DNA from: Entamoeba invadens IP1
Lineage: Eukaryota; Evosea; Mastigamoebida; Endamoebidae
Direction: 5' to 3'
DNA: 64,000 bases
Assembly: GCF_000330505.1 (NCBI RefSeq)
Contig: NW_004443648.1
Coordinates: 354,073-418,072 of the forward strand
Positions 1-9,312 of the stretch are shown piece after piece. How positions within the stretch are numbered: position 1 is the stretch's first letter; each line of letters starts with the position of its first letter. Under the pieces are notes generated by a model. It made no database searches. It was not told the origin of the DNA and saw only the letters and a program-made list of their open reading frames with translations. The position numbers and the translations under genes are program-made.

Positions 1-713
1 TTTTTATACTCCAATTGAATCTAAAAAACAGGAAAATTTGCTACATAAAAAAATGATTTCGCGTTTTTATCTTTTTGGTCATCATTTGAACAGTGTGATG
101 GATTGTGAATTATTAACCTCCGTCTTATCTTTATTCCACCCCAATGGGTTATGGCAATTCAATTTCAAAATTATTTTTTTACATTGACTGACAAGGACTT
201 TTAATTTTTATTTGCAACATCCGAATTATTGCCGTTCATTTTTTTCTAACTATAGAATTATTTTACTCGTCATTATATCATTTTATTGGGCAAATTTGGT
301 TCCTTTGTTTTTGGTGTGCAAATGAACTTCGGTCATGTATAACAATTACTATATATAATAATAATTGTTATTATTATTTTTGAATTGATAAAACCAACTA
401 TATAAATACTTTAATTGTGAAATAGAAAAGTGCATTTTGCTTCTCATCAATGGCACCAAATTATAACACAAACTTTATTCCATGTGTCTTTCACTTGTTT
501 TTTATACTTTAAAGAGAAAGCCTTTTAATCAAATTCATTATTGTTAAGTTTGACATTATTTTAAACACTTTGCCATTACATCAATCATTTGGGGTTATTA
601 TAATTATTTTTATAATTATTTCAGTCAAAGCAAATAAGACATGCCACTAAAATTCTCTAAGTTCTTCAACTGAAAAAAAGACACGACAAATAAATAAAGA
701 AAACACAATCAAG
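1..713. other. AT-rich intergenic region
   Basis: No open frame with coding character, no tRNA-like boxes and no clear repeat were seen on either strand. The segment downstream of the MFS gene (ending at 714) is simply A/T-rich with homopolymer runs. Confidence 0.6.
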
Positions 714-2192
714 TTATTGCATGTCTTTCTTTTGCGTTGCGTCATCCTTTTTCTGTTCGACATTCTGTAACGTCGGCGACCTATTATCGGAACCTTCTTT
801 AGCATCAGTGATCGCCTTCAAAATAGCATTTCTGTAGTTATCTGTCCCATCCATAGAAGACAAAGCTCTTGATGAGTCCATTGAGTCTCTTGTCTTTTCC
901 ATCGAAGAGACTCTGGACAAGTCGTCGAGTTCAATAGTCGCTGTTTCCTGTGGTGAAACCTTTTGGAACTTATCGAATAAGTGCGTCCTTTGATACAAGA
1001 ATGTCGCTATCGCCACAATAGTAAACCCTAATGTGCACATACAGATGTTTATGATGTGCATCCACACTTTTGTGAATATAGAACAGAAGACGCCACAAAT
1101 AAGTGGGCTCAACGAATAAGTCATTTCACCAATAAATTCCGACACGCCTAAGTATCTCCCATGTGCTGCAGATACGGTAATTGAATAATATAAGTTTGCT
1201 TGTAATTCGTATCCGGCAACCATCCCCATAGGTAATGAGAAGAGCATGACAACCCACCCATTCTTGAATATAAACAGTCCAATAGAGACAACTAACATCG
1301 CGCCAAATGCTAATAAATTGAACATTTGTTTGTATTGCCATCCACTCCACTTACCTAACACAACAAAAGTGATTGTCTGAATGACGTTTTCAACAAACAA
1401 AAAGATTCCAACAAAGACCGAGGGTTGTGAAGAAACACCAGGTAATGTGATGTTATAATCCCCAGCATAGTCAATATACTGATTTTGAACTATAGCGATC
1501 ACTCCATAATTGAACAAGTGGACGATTAAAGAAGTGTAATAGAATATCTTTGGATGGATTCTTTTGATAGTATTATTCTGGAAGACTTTGGCGGGGTTTG
1601 TTTTGTCGTTTTTATATTTGGGGAGACGTGGGAAGATTACGAATACAATGAGTGGAAGGAGTGCGGCTAAATAAAGGGAGTATTGGTCACCTAAAAGAGA
1701 CGTTGCACTTCCACCAAAGAGAAACCCAACGGCTTTTCCTAATGCACTCAACATAGCAAAGTATGAGATGTTCTTGTTCTCCTCTCCTATGTAACTTTCA
1801 GCACCAATTAATGTCTCATCGGGTGACCAGAACATAGCCAGACCAACTCCTTGTATTATCAAGAACAAGAAGATGGGCCAGATCTCCGTGTTGTTGATGT
1901 AATACAATGCTGTTAATATACAACTTATTGCTTGTAATATACACGCAACGATACAAAGAATCTCACCACGCCATTTATCTGTTAATATCCCCATCAATGG
2001 CGCACATACACCAGCTATACAAAATGTGACAGCATCGGCCCCTCCTATAACCATTGGCGATGCACCCAAATTCTTCATTAAAACGGGTATAACTAACCAA
2101 TAGAAGTACACGGAGAAGTCAAAGAACATACCAGTAATACAGTACAAAGGCATGTTCGCCTTCTTGACCCATTTCTTGATCGGTACCGCCAT
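714..2192 (-). CDS. Major facilitator superfamily transporter (MFS 1)
   Basis: A 492-residue polytopic protein with about 11-12 hydrophobic segments in the 6+6 arrangement of MFS carriers. The first helix contains FDFSVYFYWLVIPVLM and the loop after helix 3 has GILTDKWRGE, which resembles the MFS motif A region (G-x-x-x-D-R/K). A short charged loop separates the halves. The last ~90 residues form a Ser/Asp/Lys-rich cytosolic tail. The substrate cannot be told from sequence. It is a paralogue of the gene at 36541-38426: both share the FYWLV opening and the GK-x-x-GFLFGG segment, but this copy has no intron there. The ATG at 2192 is the first in frame and opens directly into the first helix. 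It is the first of five consecutive minus-strand genes, each with its own spacer. Plasma membrane or endosomal location is inferred. Confidence 0.85.
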   Translation of the reverse strand: MAVPIKKWVKKANMPLYCITGMFFDFSVYFYWLVIPVLMKNLGASPMVIGGADAVTFCIAGVCAPLMGILTDKWRGEILCIVACILQAISCILTALYYINNTEIWPIFLFLIIQGVGLAMFWSPDETLIGAESYIGEENKNISYFAMLSALGKAVGFLFGGSATSLLGDQYSLYLAALLPLIVFVIFPRLPKYKNDKTNPAKVFQNNTIKRIHPKIFYYTSLIVHLFNYGVIAIVQNQYIDYAGDYNITLPGVSSQPSVFVGIFLFVENVIQTITFVVLGKWSGWQYKQMFNLLAFGAMLVVSIGLFIFKNGWVVMLFSLPMGMVAGYELQANLYYSITVSAAHGRYLGVSEFIGEMTYSLSPLICGVFCSIFTKVWMHIINICMCTLGFTIVAIATFLYQRTHLFDKFQKVSPQETATIELDDLSRVSSMEKTRDSMDSSRALSSMDGTDNYRNAILKAITDAKEGSDNRSPTLQNVEQKKDDATQKKDMQ

Positions 2193-2808
2193 ATGATTTG
2201 AAAGTTCAACATTTCCTTCTTATACGGACTTTGAGGAAAACAAAAACGTTTTTGGGCTCCTATTTTTTTTTTGAATGAAACTTCCATTATTGTTATCTGG
2301 TATTGGCGTGTTTTCCCGAATTTATACATCTGTTCTTCACAAAATTGTGTTGGAAGAAAAAAAAAGAGGGAAACAAGTTTTATTGGTGATCTTCGTGTGT
2401 CGCAACTAATTCACTACTTTTATTGTTAATTAATTAATATATTAATAAATACTATTACCTATTTATATTTATAAATAATAATCTAATAGAAAAAATACAA
2501 TTGTTTTTCTGGTTCAATTTTTTTTGAGTCAATCGAATTATTTGAAATATTTTTATAAATTATATTTTTAATTAAATTATAAATTATTTATTCAAAGAAA
2601 AGAAAATTAATTGTTATTAATAAAAATATAACAAATATATTAAATGTTTTTTTTTTTATTAAAAAATAATACTTTTATAGTATCAAATAATAGATATAGG
2701 AATTGTACAAAAATAGAATTAGAACTATATTATAGTAAAGTAATTAACTTTTCAAATTAATAATGAAGTGAAGACCTTGAATGTGTTGTGAATAGAAATA
2801 TGTCGTCA
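2193..2808. other. AT-rich intergenic region
   Basis: Spacer between the MFS start and the arrestin/C2 stop. It is strongly A/T (long T and A runs around 2520-2680). Nothing coding was seen. The part next to 2192 must hold the MFS promoter, but no clear TATA/GAAC pair could be picked out. Confidence 0.5.
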
Positions 2809-4578
2809 TCAGATGACATGCAAAAACTTTAGTTGTCTAATTAACCGCACATCGCCATTAACAACAACACACTGATTATGTAGTTTCCTTTTATCACAGA
2901 ACAGTTTTTGGATTTCAATGAGTGAAATAGTGGCTTCTGTGAGGACATACTCTGGCACACAAAACATCGAAAAGTAATCTGGCAGAACAACAAAATGATC
3001 GAGTTGTGTATGTGCTTTTGTGTCATACCCAATTTTCATCTTGACTCTTCCTATATAAAATTCTTCTCCCAAAGGCGAAGGCATAAAGTCAAACCACTTC
3101 TCCACAAGTGATGGAAATGGGATATGTGACAATTTCAAGTCGACAAACCCAATAATTTCTCTTTTCTCGCGTGTTGTTCTAATGAAAGACACTATAACAT
3201 TCAATCGTTGAGAGACATCAATCACAAATTTGGTATTCTTAAATGACATTGTTTGTTCATCGATTGAGTAAGACTCTTGAATGTTCCTTTTATTTTTCAA
3301 ATCACTGAATTCATCAACATATACAGCACATGTTACATCACCAATGGATGACATATCTTGACATTGAATCCCCTCAGTCTGTTCAATCACAAGTGTCAAA
3401 ACTGCTGTTGTGCTTCCAACTTTGACAGCTTGTGGTACTTCATCAACTTGATCAGTAAATTTTGCACATCCGGCGACATGATCGACTACAATTTCCCTGT
3501 TTTTGTACAACCCAAAGGTTAAGCCATTATTCAGTAGAAATGAGTCAAAGGAAGGATACACCATATCTATTGGGATGTTATCCATTCCTAAGACTCTTCG
3601 ATTGAAATGGTCTAATTTAATATGAGTGTTATCACTCAACATCACAACTTCAGTACCATCCTTTGAATACATTCCATCCGGAATATGTGGCACTTCCCGT
3701 TTTATTCTTTCGTCTGAAAATATCGAGGGGTCTATTTGTAAGTCGATTTGTTTGATGTACCTCCTCAGATCATAAGAAACACTTTTTGGCTTCCACCCGG
3801 AGACATATATTGGAAACCAGAGATTGTCTTCGGTACTCTCAAAAGAGTCTTCTTGAAGGGAAAGCACAACAAAATGGTATAAAGACACAAAGGAGTCTTC
3901 AACACTGGGACAACACTTTTCTGTTGGTGTAAACACTAAAGGCACATTTTCAACACTTTTAATTGGTGTTTTAAATTGTGTTGTTGACAATATTTCAGTC
4001 ATTGGATTTGTATTTCCGACTTTCGTCTGTTGCATCAATTTGAAATAAAAGGTTTCATCGGCTTGGTCTGCCTTTAATCTGCACGCATTGAAGTAAAGTC
4101 TCACAGTCTTGTCCTTGTGATAGACTATTTGTGAAGAGTGCATACTCACTATATACCCGTTCATTTCTTTATTCACCGCTTTCGATTGTTTTAACAACTT
4201 CCGTTGATCAAACAAGACGGGGAAGATCTTTGGTCGACTTTTAAATTCCGTCGTGTTTGATGTTGTCACAACACACTCTCCGTAGTATTTCAAGCCGACT
4301 TTATCAGACACAAACATTAACGGAAATGTTAATGGAATTTCGCATTCAAAAAAGACTTGAGAAATCCCCGGGCAGAACTCGTGGGAATAAAAATAAACGC
4401 GCAATGGGAAGATCGAATATTCAATGACGTCTTTGTTCCTGTTCTGAGTGCTAACTATTTTCGTGATCTTAAGAAATATTGTTTTGACTAGAAAAGATGA
4501 TGTACAATTCAATGTAACAGTTCCTTGCATCTTTTTCCCTGCAAAACCGCCACGTTCAATTTGATAGTCGACATTCAT
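2809..4578 (-). CDS. Arrestin-like / C2-domain protein
   Basis: About 589 residues from the first in-frame ATG (4578); an upstream GTG would add three residues and is not needed. Residues ~1-270 have the alternating beta-strand pattern of an arrestin N/C fold, opening YQIERGGFAGKKMQGTVTLN, the usual start of arrestin-like proteins ('G..v.G.v.l'). Residues ~390-510 read as a C2-type beta-sandwich (CAVYVDEF, then VIVSFIRTTREKREIIGFVDL). A short stretch around residue 300 (PDGMYSKDG...DHFNRR) is faintly WW-like. No transmembrane segment or signal peptide is present, so the protein is cytosolic and could work as a membrane-trafficking adaptor. Fold assignment is by pattern, not by a profile search. 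It could be an Entamoeba-specific adaptor with no exact counterpart elsewhere. Confidence 0.6.
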   Translation of the reverse strand: MNVDYQIERGGFAGKKMQGTVTLNCTSSFLVKTIFLKITKIVSTQNRNKDVIEYSIFPLRVYFYSHEFCPGISQVFFECEIPLTFPLMFVSDKVGLKYYGECVVTTSNTTEFKSRPKIFPVLFDQRKLLKQSKAVNKEMNGYIVSMHSSQIVYHKDKTVRLYFNACRLKADQADETFYFKLMQQTKVGNTNPMTEILSTTQFKTPIKSVENVPLVFTPTEKCCPSVEDSFVSLYHFVVLSLQEDSFESTEDNLWFPIYVSGWKPKSVSYDLRRYIKQIDLQIDPSIFSDERIKREVPHIPDGMYSKDGTEVVMLSDNTHIKLDHFNRRVLGMDNIPIDMVYPSFDSFLLNNGLTFGLYKNREIVVDHVAGCAKFTDQVDEVPQAVKVGSTTAVLTLVIEQTEGIQCQDMSSIGDVTCAVYVDEFSDLKNKRNIQESYSIDEQTMSFKNTKFVIDVSQRLNVIVSFIRTTREKREIIGFVDLKLSHIPFPSLVEKWFDFMPSPLGEEFYIGRVKMKIGYDTKAHTQLDHFVVLPDYFSMFCVPEYVLTEATISLIEIQKLFCDKRKLHNQCVVVNGDVRLIRQLKFLHVI

Positions 4579-4836
4579 CACAGCCACTTGTTGTTTTATA
4601 GTTTATTTTTGTTATTTGTTCTGGAAATATAACGAGTTTTTTTATTTAACGTTTTATGACAAAAAAAAAAAAACTTCAATAAAAAACAATAAAAAATTAA
4701 AATTAACTCGTTAAATAATATCCAAAACACAGAGAAAGGAATGTCAGATGGAAAATAAATATAATAGTACGATTATTAGTACTTTAATAATAAAATATAG
4801 TTTTATACCCAATCCAAAAAGAGAAACGAAATACAA

Positions 4837-6309
4837 TTACTTGAAGGTAGCACTAAGAGCCTCCCTTATTTTGTGTTTGAATGGAGTGTATTGCGAGAAC
4901 CACCACGCGTTGAAATGTTGAGTTTTAATGAGTTTAAGAAGAAAGTTTTTGAGTTGTGGGTCTTTCTCTGATTTTTCAACACCTTCCTTGAGGTGGTCGA
5001 AATTATCATCGTCGACAGGTATTGTGGTCAAAAGCTCGTTAAATACTCTTTTGAAGAAAAAGAGCCAAAAGACCTTTATCATATTTGTTGAGAATGCAAA
5101 CTCTTCACCTTCCTTTCTCGGCTGCTTTTCAATAACCGACTCGACGTTCTGTTGCAAAGATTCTCGCAGTTCCTTCGGTAAAAGTGATTGAGAAGAAAAC
5201 GTATGTTGTTGTTTCTTCCTTTCACTTACGGAAGGTGTGAACATGTCGATGTTGACCAGAAGCCCAGAAGTTGATGGGTTCTCCTTTAAAGGTTGAGTGC
5301 CATAGATTCCAGGCACCGGGGCGTCTAGCAGTTCGACGTGATTTTGAGGAACTAATGGCAAAAAGACGCCTTGCCAACTCAATGGGTGTAAGAGCGAGAG
5401 AAAGCCAAAGCAACACGCTGTGAAATTCGTTGGTTTTGTTGATGTGAATATGACCGATGTTTCGAGAACAACTGCTTCAAACACGTCCAAAATTAAATTC
5501 ACTGGAAGTGACGCAAACAAGATTGGAAGAGAGAAATCGCACAACAGCATCAAATTGGGAATGGGATAAATTGACGAATACCGTATTTCCAAACTGACTT
5601 GTTCTTCTTCTTCTTTGTTTTTTTTATAAGAAAGAATGATGGGGTAACCCTTGTAATCGGTGCTCAAACACGGTATTTGTAATTTCTCCGTTTTCAAGTT
5701 GTTTGAATTTGTGGTGAGTAACGAGTTCAGAATCTCCTCCAATTGTTCTCTTTTGAGTTCGTTCAATTTCTCCTTTTTCTTCTCGACAAGCGCCTTCAAC
5801 TTGTATTTGAAGTCTCTGTCTATGAGCACCTCAAGTGCTTGGATGAGTCCTTGGACGTGTGGTTGTAAGCAAATGAAGATGTAAAACCTTCTGACGGCAT
5901 TGAATGAAGAGATAGTTGAAGGAAACACGTTAGGTCCTTGAATGAGTGTGGAGTGCATGCACACCGGTTCCAGGTGTGACACTGCAACTGCAAACTGTGA
6001 CAAGCCTCTTCCCGGCAGAATTGAAACAGCGGGTTTCATTCGTTCCTCTTCCAAATACTTTTTTAAAGAAATCCTTTCAAACGGAGTTGGGCTTTTCAAA
6101 AACTGAACAACTTGTTCGTTCACTCTTGGGGCTTTAGGAAATTGGTAGAGGAGTTCCTGGTTCGACTCAGGAAAAAATGTGTTAGATACGGGGGCTCCAA
6201 TGATCATAAACGACTCGACTAAATGTTCTGAACGCTGGAACATAGCGCGTTCAAGTGGCGTCTGCATGGCGTCGGACATTTTACTCTTTTCAAGTTTTGG
6301 CTTCTCCAT
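4837..6309 (-). CDS. DENN-domain protein (putative Rab GEF)
   Basis: A 490-residue cytosolic protein. Residues ~30-165 fit the upstream uDENN part (SFMIIGAP, then a YQFPK/P segment, then FYIFICLQP). Residues ~230-345 carry the hallmark central DENN stretch: LPILFASLPVNLILDVFEAVVLE followed by CCFGFLSLLHPLSWQGVFLPLVPQ and a LLDAPVPGIYG motif, which closely follows the family consensus 'l..LLhPl.w...fiPllP......l.aP.P.liG'. A Lys/Glu-rich coiled-coil insertion lies at ~165-215. The C-terminus is the dDENN region. DENN proteins catalyse GDP-GTP exchange on Rabs in membrane traffic; the Rab partner is unknown. The ATG at 6309 is the first in frame. A second DENN gene lies at 38769-41591. Confidence 0.85.
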   Translation of the reverse strand: MEKPKLEKSKMSDAMQTPLERAMFQRSEHLVESFMIIGAPVSNTFFPESNQELLYQFPKAPRVNEQVVQFLKSPTPFERISLKKYLEEERMKPAVSILPGRGLSQFAVAVSHLEPVCMHSTLIQGPNVFPSTISSFNAVRRFYIFICLQPHVQGLIQALEVLIDRDFKYKLKALVEKKKEKLNELKREQLEEILNSLLTTNSNNLKTEKLQIPCLSTDYKGYPIILSYKKNKEEEEQVSLEIRYSSIYPIPNLMLLCDFSLPILFASLPVNLILDVFEAVVLETSVIFTSTKPTNFTACCFGFLSLLHPLSWQGVFLPLVPQNHVELLDAPVPGIYGTQPLKENPSTSGLLVNIDMFTPSVSERKKQQHTFSSQSLLPKELRESLQQNVESVIEKQPRKEGEEFAFSTNMIKVFWLFFFKRVFNELLTTIPVDDDNFDHLKEGVEKSEKDPQLKNFLLKLIKTQHFNAWWFSQYTPFKHKIREALSATFK

Positions 6310-7003
6310 TGCTTCTTTTCGTTCATTTTATTCGGTTTACTATACCAAATGAATTGAAGAACCATTTTTTTTGTTTTTTTTCATATTTTCTTTTCTTTTA
6401 AATTGCCTTTTGAATCCCGTCTTTCAGCATCATTTTTACGGGATTTTTGTCAATCTTTTAAATTCATTTTTGAGGTGTTTTTGCTCAAAAAACAATGACG
6501 TGGATTATTATTATATGAAGTTATCAATAATTCCACTTTTATTATATAATTCTAATAAAATATAATTGTTGAGGTATTAATTCTTTACAAGTTTCAGTAA
6601 TTAAATGAAATACTAAAAATTGTCAATTAAATAATTCTCAATGATAAAATCAGTGGTTTCCAAAATCACAATCCTAATTCCCCACGTCACCATTTAATAA
6701 CCAAAATGTTCATTTTCTCTTATAAATTCGTACGTTATAATACCACATGATCGGCAATAATTTTTTTGGAAACGCCTGTATAAAATTAAAGTCAAAATAA
6801 AAAACAATTCCATAAATAATTATAATAATATAAATAATAATAATTTATTATTTATTTATAATAATATATTAATAAATTAATAAATGAAGACTTTATTAAT
6901 AATACTATCTTTCGTATTAATAAATATAAATTACTATTAAATATAATAAAACAATATAAAAAATATAGAACCAAAAAACCACAATCAAAGAACCAGAATT
7001 GAA
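6310..7003. other. AT-rich intergenic region with a small inverted repeat
   Basis: Spacer between DENN and iPGM. The only structure noticed is an 8-bp perfect inverted repeat (AATCCCGT at 6413-6420, ACGGGATT at 6438-6445). The stretch 6780-6980 is nearly pure A/T. No gene was seen. Confidence 0.5.
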
Positions 7004-8674
7004 TTAAAGGAATTTGATAAGAGATGGTTTGTACATCTCTGGAGTTTCGAAACCGAGCAAGTTGATGTAAGTAGCAGTGACGTTAGCGAGTCCCGGGTGT
7101 TCGACTGAAGTGTCGATGACGTAGTCTCCCTTATAGTCGAAGTCTCTAATGAACAAGTTGACTGGGTTGCATGTGTGAGAGGTCATAGCTTTTCCTTGAG
7201 CGTCCAACATAGTTTCGACATTGCCATGATCGGCAGTGACAATCATGACACCACCAAGTTCTTTAATTGTTTGTTCAAGTGTTTTCAAGCATTCATCGCA
7301 CTTCAAAACGGCCTTAACACCCGATTCGATATTTCCAGTGTGTCCGACCATGTCTGGGTTGGCGAAGTTGACTCTGTAGTACTTATATTGTTTCTCTTTC
7401 AATCTCTGGACCAATCGATCACAAACTTCTTGTGCTTTCATCTCGGGGTTGCTCTCAGTCAAATCGTTCGAAAGGGATTTGATTTGTTCGTACAACTCGA
7501 GTTTGTCGTCAAAGTAACCAGTCTTGTTTCCGTTCCAGAAGTAAGTGACATGTCCATACTTATGAGTCTCAGCAATAGCATAACACTTCACGCCAGCGTG
7601 AACTAAGTACTCTGAAGAAACGTGTTTGATATCTGGTGGGGCACACAAGAAGTTTGGTGGGATATGGTTGTCTGAGTCGTACTCCAGAAGACCAGCGTAT
7701 CTGACAGTTGGGAATTCGATTCTGTCAAAGTATTTGAATTGTTCGTTAGGAAGAGTGAACGCCTTAGAGATTTCAATCGCTCTATCACCTCTGAAGTTAA
7801 AGTCGATGACAGCATCACCGTCTTGAATCTTTCCAATTGGTTTTCCTTGTTCGTCGACAATGACAAAAGCTGGATTGAACTGATCAAGCTTCTTTGGGAA
7901 CAACTTTCTTGCCAATTCAACAGCTTCTTTAGCAGAGTGATAGTATCCAGTGTATTCTGGAGTAATATCACATGGTGGGACCATACCTCTGACATGGGTC
8001 ATCCATCCTCTTTCGACCATAGCCCAGTCTGCCTCATATCTGTCCATAGTAATATGCATTCTTCCTCCTCCTGAAGCAATCTTAGCATCAATACCTTTGC
8101 CTTGTAATTCAGCCAACTTCTTCTCTAATTTTTCAAGGTAGAATAATCCGGAATCGGGAGCAACATCTCTGCCATCAAGTAATGGGTGGACTCGTATCTT
8201 CTTTCCTCCACTCTTAACAACACCGTCCATCATCTGGAAGAGCTGTGTGGTGTTCGAGTGAACGTTACCATCAGACAACAATCCAATGAAGTGAACAGTC
8301 TTTCCTTCTTCGGTGGCTTTGCCGACGACGTTCTTCCAGTTTTCAGTCTCGAAGAATCGACCAGACTCAATCGACTCTTCAACTAATTTGGTTCCCTGCG
8401 AGTAGATCTGACCAGCACCTAATGCGTTGTGTCCGACCTCTGAATTGCCCATATCGGCATCGGTTGGAAGTCCAACATATGGTCCATTGGCTTTAATGAT
8501 GACGTGCATGTTCTCCTTCTTTGCTTCTTCCAACATGCGGTTGTAGGTTGGTGGGTTAGCCAAGGTCACGCAATTACCAGGACCAGCCTTATCGATACCA
8601 AAGCCGTCAAGAATGACAACTACAACGGGGCCTTCACGAGGCTTATACTTTGGGTTGACTTTCAGTGCAGCCAT
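7004..8674 (-). CDS. gpmI: 2,3-bisphosphoglycerate-independent phosphoglycerate mutase
   Basis: A 556-residue enzyme that interconverts 3- and 2-phosphoglycerate in glycolysis through a phosphoserine intermediate and two divalent metal ions. The N-terminal metal site VVVILDGFG (Asp23) and the nucleophile motif MGNSEVGH (Ser78) are intact. The phosphotransferase insertion contains the substrate-binding HPLLDGRDVAP and RYEADW segments. The C-terminal metal ligands appear in NPDMVGHTG and VTADHGNVE. Length matches plant-type iPGM (~556). Entamoeba is known to use this cofactor-independent form, which is unrelated to the animal enzyme. The ATG at 8674 is clear. A TATA-like box and a GAAC element lie just upstream. 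Base composition of the gene is much less A/T than its flanks, as expected for a highly expressed gene. Confidence 0.98.
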   Translation of the reverse strand: MAALKVNPKYKPREGPVVVVILDGFGIDKAGPGNCVTLANPPTYNRMLEEAKKENMHVIIKANGPYVGLPTDADMGNSEVGHNALGAGQIYSQGTKLVEESIESGRFFETENWKNVVGKATEEGKTVHFIGLLSDGNVHSNTTQLFQMMDGVVKSGGKKIRVHPLLDGRDVAPDSGLFYLEKLEKKLAELQGKGIDAKIASGGGRMHITMDRYEADWAMVERGWMTHVRGMVPPCDITPEYTGYYHSAKEAVELARKLFPKKLDQFNPAFVIVDEQGKPIGKIQDGDAVIDFNFRGDRAIEISKAFTLPNEQFKYFDRIEFPTVRYAGLLEYDSDNHIPPNFLCAPPDIKHVSSEYLVHAGVKCYAIAETHKYGHVTYFWNGNKTGYFDDKLELYEQIKSLSNDLTESNPEMKAQEVCDRLVQRLKEKQYKYYRVNFANPDMVGHTGNIESGVKAVLKCDECLKTLEQTIKELGGVMIVTADHGNVETMLDAQGKAMTSHTCNPVNLFIRDFDYKGDYVIDTSVEHPGLANVTATYINLLGFETPEMYKPSLIKFL

Positions 8675-9312
8675 GTACTAATTTCTTTGTTTCAAAACTT
8701 GCCTTTTATACTTCTTTCTGGTTCACTCAGATATCTCGTAATTCTCGTTTGTCAAATCACTTTCTGCAAAGATTTCGGGCTTTTCGTCATATTTTCTGAT
8801 TTCATTGTGAGTTTGTACAGTAACACTCTTCGCCACGTCAGTTTTTCGTAAAGAAGAAAAAATAAAAAGGGTTGGAAAGGGTTCAAAAAAGTATTATTGA
8901 CTGCTTTTTCCTGAATTTTTAAATAAAACATCACTATTTTAATAGCAAAAAAATGTTTTTTTATTATTTCCACAAAAATTGAAAAAAATGAAAATTTGTT
9001 TCGAAAAGGAAAAAACAAATTATTGAGTTTTTAATAAAAACTTTTTATACACAATCGGGAAATTATCAGTTTTTATTATAGCATTTTACTCTTCTTTTAA
9101 CTTTTTTAAAACGTTGTATCATTATTATAATTTAATTTAATTAATAAAATTAGTACAATAAATTGAAAGAATACCAAAAAACATCATTATCTTTTTTTTG
9201 TTTAAAATATAAAATGAACAAAAATTAGAATAATTTGTTTATTTTGTTTTAAAAGTAATGACAATTCACCTCAAAAGTTTTGAGGAAACAAAACGAATAA
9301 CAGCAAACAAAA
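8675..9312. other. Intergenic region between iPGM and listerin
   Basis: The first ~60 nt hold the putative iPGM promoter. The remainder is A/T-rich with many homopolymers and lies downstream of the listerin stop. No gene was seen on either strand. Confidence 0.5.
8703..8726 (-). promoter_or_regulatory. Putative core promoter of the iPGM gene
   Basis: Read on the minus strand, TATAAAAGG lies ~29-37 nt before the ATG at 8674 and is preceded by GTGAACC. Entamoeba promoters typically combine a TATA-like box about 30 nt upstream of transcription start with a GAAC element and have very short 5' UTRs. The match is by eye only. Confidence 0.4.
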